Origin: Paracoccaceae bacterium
GTDB lineage: Bacteria > Pseudomonadota > Alphaproteobacteria > Rhodobacterales > Rhodobacteraceae
Assembly: GCA_029881635.1 (NCBI GenBank)
Contig: JAOUMG010000023.1
Coordinates: 1-10,909, forward strand
Direction: 5' to 3'
Length of the DNA stretch: 10,909 nucleotides
Shown here: in pieces, positions 5,831 to 10,909 of the stretch
Numbering within the stretch: the first letter of the stretch is position 1
Layout of the letters: each line of letters begins with the position of its first letter
Made by a program: the position numbers and the translations under genes
Notes under the pieces: generated by a model
Databases searched by the model: none
The model's input: only the letters and a program-made list of their open reading frames with translations
Told to the model about the DNA's origin: nothing

Positions 5831-6634
5831 GTGGGATTGCCGATCTATGTTATTAACCTCGCCCGGGCGCCAGAAAGGCTGGCGAGCATTGGCGGCCAGC
5901 TTGACCGGTTGGATTTACCATGGCAGCGAATAGAAGCCATTGATCGGCAGTCCGTTTGTGAAAGCTCTGCCCGGGAAGCTTTCGGGTCAGGGCGGTTGTC
6001 ACGGGATTTTCCAGCGACTTTGGGCGATATCTGTTGTTCGCTAACGCATAGGTATGTCTGGGAGTTGCTGCTGGAAAGCGGTGCAGAGGCGGCGATCGTG
6101 CTGGAGGATGACGCGATTTTGTCAGATGCCTTCCGTGTCCTTGCCGCGGGTGATCTGCATGGTCTGCTAACACGTCATCAGTTAGGGGTTCTAAAGCTTG
6201 AACACTGGCCAGGCCCCCAACAAAGTCGCCGCTTTCCCTTGGGTGAGCCGCTGGGAAATTTAACAGGGGCGGCTGCAAGCGCCATTTACCTTCTGCGATC
6301 TTCGTTTCTGGGAACCTGCGCCTATGTCATTTCGGCAGAGGCCGCGCGGACGGTGCTGGGCCGGTTTCCACAGATGCTGGTGCCGGTGGACCACTACCTG
6401 TTCGGCGACGCCACTGGGATGGGTTTCGACCTTATTCGCCCGGGCTTTCTTAACCCTGCACCTGTGTTGCATGGGGTGGAGGAATTCGGATCGGATATAC
6501 GGGCGGGCCGAGAGGCCGAAGCACTTTCAAAAACGTTCTCGCGCCGTATGCGCGATTATTGCGCCCGTCGCCGGCGCGCGCGAGAACTCAGGCGAAACGA
6601 GGCTGAACAGGTGAAAATGAGGTTTTCCGGGTGA
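5831..6634 (+). CDS. Glycosyltransferase family 25 protein
   Basis: 267 residues, typical of GT25 (the LgtB/LOS biosynthesis family), which adds sugars, often galactose, to lipooligosaccharide or other surface glycans from nucleotide sugars. Diagnostic features are the N-terminal PIYVINLARAPERL, EAIDR (35-39), GDICCSLTHRYVWELLL (65-81), the acidic metal/sugar-nucleotide motif LEDD (91-94), AYVISAEAARTVL (164-176) and the VDHYLF block (186-191). No signal peptide or membrane helix is present, so it should act at the cytoplasmic face of the inner membrane. The C-terminus is a strongly basic Arg-rich stretch that could aid membrane contact. The start is GTG at 5831, which places the conserved YVINL at its normal distance; the ribosome site is weak. 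It is not in a visible polysaccharide cluster, so acceptor and sugar cannot be named. Confidence 0.9.
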   Translation: MGLPIYVINLARAPERLASIGGQLDRLDLPWQRIEAIDRQSVCESSAREAFGSGRLSRDFPATLGDICCSLTHRYVWELLLESGAEAAIVLEDDAILSDAFRVLAAGDLHGLLTRHQLGVLKLEHWPGPQQSRRFPLGEPLGNLTGAAASAIYLLRSSFLGTCAYVISAEAARTVLGRFPQMLVPVDHYLFGDATGMGFDLIRPGFLNPAPVLHGVEEFGSDIRAGREAEALSKTFSRRMRDYCARRRRARELRRNEAEQVKMRFSG

Positions 6635-6643
6635 CCTGACCGT

Positions 6644-8239
6644 TCAGACCATCATTTCCTTTGTTGCCGTCAGTTTCAGCGATGGATAGTCGCGCTCGAT
6701 CCGGTCGATATCCCATTGAAGACGGGTCAAAAAGACCGTGTCGCCATCGTTGTCGATTGCGATATGACCCTTGTTGATACTGACGAATTTTTCGACTTCT
6801 GGCTTTGGGCCGTTGACCCAACGGGCAGAAGTGAATTGCGAAGATTCAAAGCGGACGGGCAGGGAATACTCAATCTCGATACGACTGGCCAGCACGTCGA
6901 ATTGCAGCGGGCCGACGACCCCGACAATGAATCCCGATCCGATGGCAGGCTTGAAGACCTTGGCCGCACCCTCTTCGGCAAACTGCATCAGGGCTTTTTC
7001 CAGATGTTTGGCTTTCAGCGGGTCGCCCGCCCGCACAGTCTGCAACAGTTCCGGCGCAAATGACGGAATGCCCGTGAAGCGTAAGGCTTCGCCTTCGGTC
7101 AATGCATCACCGATCCGAAGTTGCCCGTGATTGGGAATGCCGATGATGTCGCCTGCCCATGCCTCTTCGGCCAGTTCCCTGTCTGCCGCCAGAAAAAGAA
7201 CCGGGTTGGAAATGGCCATCGATTTCTTTGAACGCACATGCAGCAGTTTCATGCCACGGGTGAAATGGCCTGATGCAAGCCGCACGAAAGCCACGCGGTC
7301 GCGGTGCTTGGGGTCCATGTTGGCCTGAACCTTGAAGACAAAACCGGTTACCTTGGGTTCCTCGGGTGCGATGACCCTTTCGTTGGCGCGTTGTGGCTGT
7401 GGTTCTGGCCCATAGTCACCAATGCCGGTCATCAGTTCCTTGACCCCGAATGAGTTGATCGCAGAACCAAACCAGATCGGTGTCATATGCCCTTCCAGAA
7501 CGGATTGGCGGTTGAAGGCGGGTAGTAGTTCACGTGCCATTTCAACCTCTTCGCGAAGCTTTGCAAGAAGGTCGGCAGGCACATGATCCGCAAGTTTGGG
7601 GTCGTTCAGCCCGTTGATCTTGATGGATTCAGCAACACGGTTCCTGTCGGCCCGGTCCATCAGTTCCAGCCGGTCGTGCAGGATGTCATAGCAACCAAGG
7701 AAATCGCGTCCCTGTCCGATGGGCCAGCTGGCTGGGGTCACGTCGATGGCAAGGTTTTCCTGAATCTCGTCGATAATCTCAAAGGTGTCGCGGCTTTCAC
7801 GGTCCATCTTATTGCAGAACGTCAGGATCGGAAGATCGCGCAGACGGCAAACTTCAAACAGTTTCCGCGTCTGGCTTTCCACGCCCTTTGCCCCGTCAAT
7901 AACCATGACAGCGGCATCAACCGCCGTGAGCGTCCGGTAAGTGTCCTCGGAGAAATCCGAGTGGCCGGGGGTGTCAACCAGATTGAAGAGATAGGGACCA
8001 AACTCAAAGGACATGGCCGAGGCGGAAACGGATATGCCCCGATCCTGTTCCAGTTTCATGAAATCCGACCGTGTACGCCGTGCCTCACCCTTGGCCCGGA
8101 CTTGCCCGGCCATCTGGATGGCGCCGCCGAACAGCAGGAATTTTTCGGTCAAGGTGGTCTTGCCGGCGTCGGGATGCGAGATGATCGCAAAGGTCCGGCG
8201 GCGGGCAATCTGGGGCGGCAATGGTGGTCGATTGGTCAT
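6644..8239 (-). CDS. prfC: Peptide chain release factor 3
   Basis: 531 residues, normal for RF3, the GTPase that removes RF1/RF2 from the ribosome after peptide release. Visible G motifs: SHPDAGKTT (21-29), the switch I region around QDRGISVSASAMSF (65-78), DTPGHSDFSEDTYR (89-102) and NKMDRE (143-148). The sequence DFSEDTYRTLTAVDAAVMVI separates RF3 from EF-G and LepA. The C-terminal part (ELLQTVRAGDPLKAKHLEKA, VGVVGPLQFDVLASRI) is also RF3-like. The start MTNRPPLPPQ at 8237-8239 is the only reasonable one. AGGGG lies 8 bases upstream but overlaps a candidate -10 element (see 8248-8276). The stop codon is 9 bases from the stop of the converging glycosyltransferase gene, so the two transcripts probably overlap at their 3' ends. 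Confidence 0.98.
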   Translation of the reverse strand: MTNRPPLPPQIARRRTFAIISHPDAGKTTLTEKFLLFGGAIQMAGQVRAKGEARRTRSDFMKLEQDRGISVSASAMSFEFGPYLFNLVDTPGHSDFSEDTYRTLTAVDAAVMVIDGAKGVESQTRKLFEVCRLRDLPILTFCNKMDRESRDTFEIIDEIQENLAIDVTPASWPIGQGRDFLGCYDILHDRLELMDRADRNRVAESIKINGLNDPKLADHVPADLLAKLREEVEMARELLPAFNRQSVLEGHMTPIWFGSAINSFGVKELMTGIGDYGPEPQPQRANERVIAPEEPKVTGFVFKVQANMDPKHRDRVAFVRLASGHFTRGMKLLHVRSKKSMAISNPVLFLAADRELAEEAWAGDIIGIPNHGQLRIGDALTEGEALRFTGIPSFAPELLQTVRAGDPLKAKHLEKALMQFAEEGAAKVFKPAIGSGFIVGVVGPLQFDVLASRIEIEYSLPVRFESSQFTSARWVNGPKPEVEKFVSINKGHIAIDNDGDTVFLTRLQWDIDRIERDYPSLKLTATKEMMV

Positions 8240-8247
8240 GATGCGCC

Positions 8248-8276
8248 CCTATAAGGCGGACGCGCGGCAAGAGCAA
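8248..8276 (-). promoter_or_regulatory. Candidate promoter of prfC very close to the start codon
   Basis: On the minus strand TTGCTC (8276-8271), 17 bases, then TATAGG (8253-8248) is a reasonable sigma-70 promoter. Only 8 bases lie between the -10 and the ATG at 8239, so a transcript would have a leader of about 1-3 bases. If real, the mRNA is effectively leaderless and the AGGGG sequence would not be transcribed. Confidence 0.4.
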
Positions 8277-8348
8277 TCGCGCGTATCCCTGTAGACAACT
8301 CGGCTTGTCAGTACGGGCCGTGACCTGTGGGAAACACGACAATGTTGC

Positions 8349-9353
8349 TCAGCTGCGTTTGCCGCGTTTGAAAATCCCCTCACGGCTGGCGGCATCAAGC
8401 TCCTCGCGCCGCGCTTCGGTGCCAAAATGTTGTAGCTGCGAAAGTCCGGGAAAGCGGGTTTTGATGTCTTCCGCCAGCTCCTCCGGTAAAAGGTTGACCG
8501 TCGTCTGATTGACCATCAGGCTTTCAGCAGGGATGCCTTCGGCATAGATGATTTCGTGTTGATCGAAAAGCAGGCTGTAGTAATCGACAAATCCACCTTC
8601 CCGGCGAAAAACAACGTTATCGTCGACCAGATATCTTGCTTGGGCAAGCAGCTCTGCAGTGCCACCAAGTCGCTGCTGTCCGCGTTGGTAGATGAATATC
8701 CGGTGATGCGGGCTGACAACCAGATCGCCCAGATTGCCCAAGGTGCCTGCGCTGATCACCACCGGCGCGAATGACCCTTTGGCGCGCAGGGTTGCCTTGC
8801 CGATCCATCGGATCGGTTGCGGTCCATGATCGCGCGTCAATACCTGATCGCCGGGTTGCAATGCTTCGATCGCAGTCTGGGCGCCACCGGGTAGGGTGAC
8901 CATTGTACCTGAGGCAAAGGATGCGTGGATAATGTCAGCGATGCGGATATCGCTGAAATCAGTTTGCGCGGCCAAAAGCGTGTAGTCGACCCGCGCTACC
9001 ATCGGCGACAGGGGCATCGCGAAATCCGCCCCGCTTTCTTCATGGCGAACGAACAAAATATCCAGTTTGTCGCCGTCAGGCGCCATGAGCGTCAGAAGCG
9101 ACAGCAGTTCAAGCCGATCGCCCGGCATTCCAATGTCGGACCCATCCGCCAGAATCTGGCAGCGTTCTTCATGTCTGGCGGGGAGGAGCAAGAGTGAGAG
9201 AGAGCTGGCTTGCGGGTCCAGACGGTAGACATCGCCGATTTCGCAATCTTCGGCGGCGGCAATCGTATCGCCCAGATTGGCGCCGCTTGCCACACGAATT
9301 GCAGCAGCGTCATAGGCATGCGCCGAATGCGCGGGCAACGACTGTTGGGACAT
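8349..9353 (-). CDS. Hint-domain protein with Ser at the catalytic Cys position
   Basis: 334 residues. The middle part (about 140-280) is a Hint domain of the type common in Rhodobacterales (Hint_2): SFASGTMVTLPGG (145-157), IEALQPGDQVLTRDHGPQPIRW (162-183), LVVSPHHRIF (211-220), and FDQHEIIYAEGIPAESLMV (263-281). Canonical Hint domains self-cleave through a Cys at the start of a CFxxGT motif; here S145 is in that place. The N-terminal ~140 residues (NLGDTIAAAEDCEIGDVYRLD and onward) form an uncharacterised region with no signal peptide. Related proteins often lie next to RTX-type repeat proteins, but none is seen here. ATG at 9351-9353 is preferred over ATG at 9404 because a weak AGG site precedes it and the upstream codons look non-native. 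What it processes, if anything, is unknown. Confidence 0.85.
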   Translation of the reverse strand: MSQQSLPAHSAHAYDAAAIRVASGANLGDTIAAAEDCEIGDVYRLDPQASSLSLLLLPARHEERCQILADGSDIGMPGDRLELLSLLTLMAPDGDKLDILFVRHEESGADFAMPLSPMVARVDYTLLAAQTDFSDIRIADIIHASFASGTMVTLPGGAQTAIEALQPGDQVLTRDHGPQPIRWIGKATLRAKGSFAPVVISAGTLGNLGDLVVSPHHRIFIYQRGQQRLGGTAELLAQARYLVDDNVVFRREGGFVDYYSLLFDQHEIIYAEGIPAESLMVNQTTVNLLPEELAEDIKTRFPGLSQLQHFGTEARREELDAASREGIFKRGKRS

Positions 9354-9425
9354 CTGGAACCTGGTACTAACCTGCAGGCGCGTGGAACCCGCAGCGCTCG
9401 GCATATCAAAGCGGCGCGGTACCCG

Positions 9426-10355
9426 TCAATGTTGCTCGCCAAGGCGTCCCGCAGCAGTTGGGGCTGGTGTTGCCCCGCTTTGGGCGATCCAGTTCAATAC
9501 TGCGATGGCCTCGGGTCTCGCGGCGCCGCCATCGCGCAGTGACATGAAATAGCCGCGGTCCGATGCCGCCGACAGATGCGTCAACCTCACCAGCGCACCT
9601 GAATCGAGAAAAGTATCCAGCAAGCCGGACCAGCAAAGGCAAATGCCCTGTCCGGCAAGGGCCGCATTTATGACCATGGCATAGGCGTTGAAATCGATGA
9701 ACTGGGCGGCAGGTGGCATCGGCCTGCCGATGGCGTCGAACCAACTGGGCCAATCGTACCAGTAGCGCCGCGATCCTTCCATCGTCAGCAGCGCCTTGTT
9801 GCTGAATTCGTCAGGTGTCAGTGGCGTTTGGATGCGCGACAGATAAAGCGGACTGGCCGCGGGAAAAACTTCTTCGCCAAGGATCTTGATCTCTTGCTGG
9901 GCGGATGGATCTTGCGCGCCGAACCGGACGGTTACATCGCCGATGCGCCCGGGTTCACCATGCTCCATGCTTATGATACGTATGATGGTACCTGGGCAGG
10001 CCTCCTGCAATTGCCCAAGCCGTGGGATCAGCCAGAAGGCGACAAAACCAGACGGGCCGGACACAGTGACCACACGTCCCTTTGCCGCGCGTCTGATCCG
10101 GTCTGTCGCCGTCTCGATCAGATCAAACCCGCTGCGCAATGCCGTAGCCAATTCTCTTCCTGAATCAGTCAGTTGTACTGGCTTATGGCTCCGGTCGAAC
10201 AACGCGCAGCCAAGATCTGCCTCCAGCTGGGCGATGCGTCGGCTGATGGCGGGCTGTGACACATTCAGCGACCTTGCCGCCCCAGTCAGCGTGCCATTCC
10301 TGACAGCCGCGTAAAAGGCCGTCAGCCCTGAGAAAGCAGGAAGCCGGGAACTCAT
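9426..10355 (-). CDS. LysR-family transcriptional regulator
   Basis: 309 residues, standard LysR length. The N-terminal winged helix-turn-helix (about 9-66) is clear: FYAAVRNGTLTGAARSLN, VSQPAISRRIAQLEADLG, LFDRSHKPVQLTDSGREL. The effector-binding domain follows from about residue 90 (VTVSGPSGFVAFWLIPRL). LysR proteins bind as tetramers upstream of the gene they control and respond to a small molecule linked to that gene's pathway. Two adjacent ATGs exist (10356-10358 and 10353-10355); the second has GAGG at the better 5-base spacing, so it is chosen. The divergent cupin gene 101 bases away is the natural target. Dispersal of conserved residues over the full length shows no truncation. The effector is not readable from sequence; if the cupin is DddW, it would be DMSP or a breakdown product. 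Confidence 0.95.
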   Translation of the reverse strand: MSSRLPAFSGLTAFYAAVRNGTLTGAARSLNVSQPAISRRIAQLEADLGCALFDRSHKPVQLTDSGRELATALRSGFDLIETATDRIRRAAKGRVVTVSGPSGFVAFWLIPRLGQLQEACPGTIIRIISMEHGEPGRIGDVTVRFGAQDPSAQQEIKILGEEVFPAASPLYLSRIQTPLTPDEFSNKALLTMEGSRRYWYDWPSWFDAIGRPMPPAAQFIDFNAYAMVINAALAGQGICLCWSGLLDTFLDSGALVRLTHLSAASDRGYFMSLRDGGAARPEAIAVLNWIAQSGATPAPTAAGRLGEQH

Positions 10356-10456
10356 CATAACCTCAGCGTATAATCCAATAAGTTTTTTGAGCATTGCCCA
10401 ATATAGGTGAACTGCGCAAGAGTGATCGTGCAAACACTGATCTGGAGTCTTTGAAG
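10356..10456. promoter_or_regulatory. Divergent promoter and likely LysR operator region
   Basis: The 101 bases between the LysR and cupin starts must hold both promoters. Partly symmetric elements seen are TTGC (10394-10397) with GCAA (10416-10419), AGTG (10421-10424) with CACT (10435-10438), and a TGATC direct repeat (10423-10427, 10438-10442). Any could form part of a LysR site, but none is a clear T-N11-A box. TATAAT occurs on the plus strand at 10369-10374 without a matching -35. The cupin ribosome site GGAG is at 10444-10447. Confidence 0.4.
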
Positions 10457-10909
10457 ATGCCCACATTTGCCCATATCCCGGATGCGACCGTGCCCCATAT
10501 GATTGGTGCCGAAACTGCCGCGACGGCTGCCAATGCCCCGTCGGCTGTGCCGGGTGTGGGTTTTGCTATCGACAGTGCAGCCTTGGCTGTTGAGGGCGGA
10601 ACAGACCCCGCATTTGGGACGGTCACCTGGAAAACGCTCATCTCTGGCGATCGGACTCCCACCAGTGAGTTCGTACTGGGCATGGCCGAGTTCGAAGCCC
10701 ATGGCACGCTGCATCCCCACCGACATGTACCTGCGGAATTCTATATCGGTATGTCCGGCAACGGAGTGGTGACGATAGATGGCGTTGCGCATTCAATCGC
10801 GGCAGGTGTTGCGATCTATGTTCCGGGCAATGCTGAACACGGCGTTGTGGCAGGGCCGGAAGGTCTGCGTTTCGCCTATGGTTTTGCCGAAGCTTCCTTC
10901 GCGGGAATT
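10457..10909 (+). CDS. Metal-binding cupin, candidate DMSP lyase DddW, 3' end cut
   Basis: 151 codons are present and the frame is still open at the window edge. The ATG follows GGAG by 9 bases. Cupin motif 1 reads HPHRHVPAEFYIGMSG, giving ligands H88, H90 and E94, plus Y96; motif 2 reads VPGNAEHGVV with H128. These five positions have the same spacing as the metal ligands and catalytic Tyr I know for Ruegeria pomeroyi DddW (H81, H83, E87, Y89, H121), each shifted by 7. DddW is an iron-dependent lyase that splits dimethylsulfoniopropionate into dimethyl sulfide and acrylate, is about 152 residues long, and its gene lies beside a LysR gene, as here. The late RFAYGFAEASF resembles the end of that cupin type. 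Ligand spacing is shared by many cupins, so the lyase role is an inference; the cupin fold itself is well supported. No signal peptide is visible. Confidence 0.85.
   Translation, partial: MPTFAHIPDATVPHMIGAETAATAANAPSAVPGVGFAIDSAALAVEGGTDPAFGTVTWKTLISGDRTPTSEFVLGMAEFEAHGTLHPHRHVPAEFYIGMSGNGVVTIDGVAHSIAAGVAIYVPGNAEHGVVAGPEGLRFAYGFAEASFAGI

Noticed and set aside
7583..8254. Plus-strand open frame of 223 codons
   Set aside because: Antisense to the G-domain of prfC, which is certain from its motifs.
10355..10792. Minus-strand open frame of 145 codons at the right end
   Set aside because: It is antisense to the cupin gene, which has intact metal-binding motifs and a ribosome site; the cupin frame is open to the window edge.

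Overview
The window looks like chromosomal DNA from a marine alphaproteobacterium, probably Rhodobacterales (Roseobacter group). Support comes from the high-GC host genes, the protein sequences of LepA, RF3 and the RhlE-type helicase, a Hint-domain protein of the kind common in Rhodobacterales, and a cupin beside a divergent LysR gene that resembles the roseobacter dddW locus. The taxon is inferred from these features, not from a search.

Layout, left to right. Positions 1-813 hold the 3' part of lepA (translation factor EF4), whose stop codon sits in the loop of a 15-bp hairpin. A hairpin-dense spacer follows (to about 1000). Next is a visibly A/T-rich gene (1123-2154) for a stand-alone GHKL-type ATPase, the clearest candidate for acquired DNA. 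On the minus strand lies a putative glycolipid-binding protein (2322-2858). A plus-strand tRNA-Gly(TCC) with encoded CCA sits at 3080-3153. A minus-strand DEAD-box RNA helicase (3272-4765) has a structured leader containing a terminator-like hairpin. A small secreted protein of unknown function (5079-5435, minus) is followed by a roughly 400-base stretch with no convincing gene. A family 25 glycosyltransferase (5831-6634, plus) converges on prfC (release factor 3, 6644-8239, minus) with 9 bases between stop codons. A Hint-domain protein with Ser at the usual Cys1 position (8349-9353, minus) comes next. The right end is a divergent pair: a LysR-type regulator (9426-10355, minus) and a cupin truncated by the window edge (10457-10909, plus).

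How the parts relate. The window is mostly a set of single-gene transcription units, not one operon. Three genes serve translation or RNA handling (lepA, prfC, the helicase) plus the tRNA. The one pair that looks functionally linked is LysR plus cupin. The cupin has all expected metal ligands and a Tyr at the spacing I know for the DMSP lyase DddW, and known dddW also lies next to a LysR gene, so DMSP cleavage under LysR control is a reasonable but unproven reading. No CRISPR array, insertion sequence, integrase or complete multi-gene defence system is visible. The most promising leads for something undescribed are the lone GHKL ATPase island and the helicase leader with mutually exclusive hairpins.
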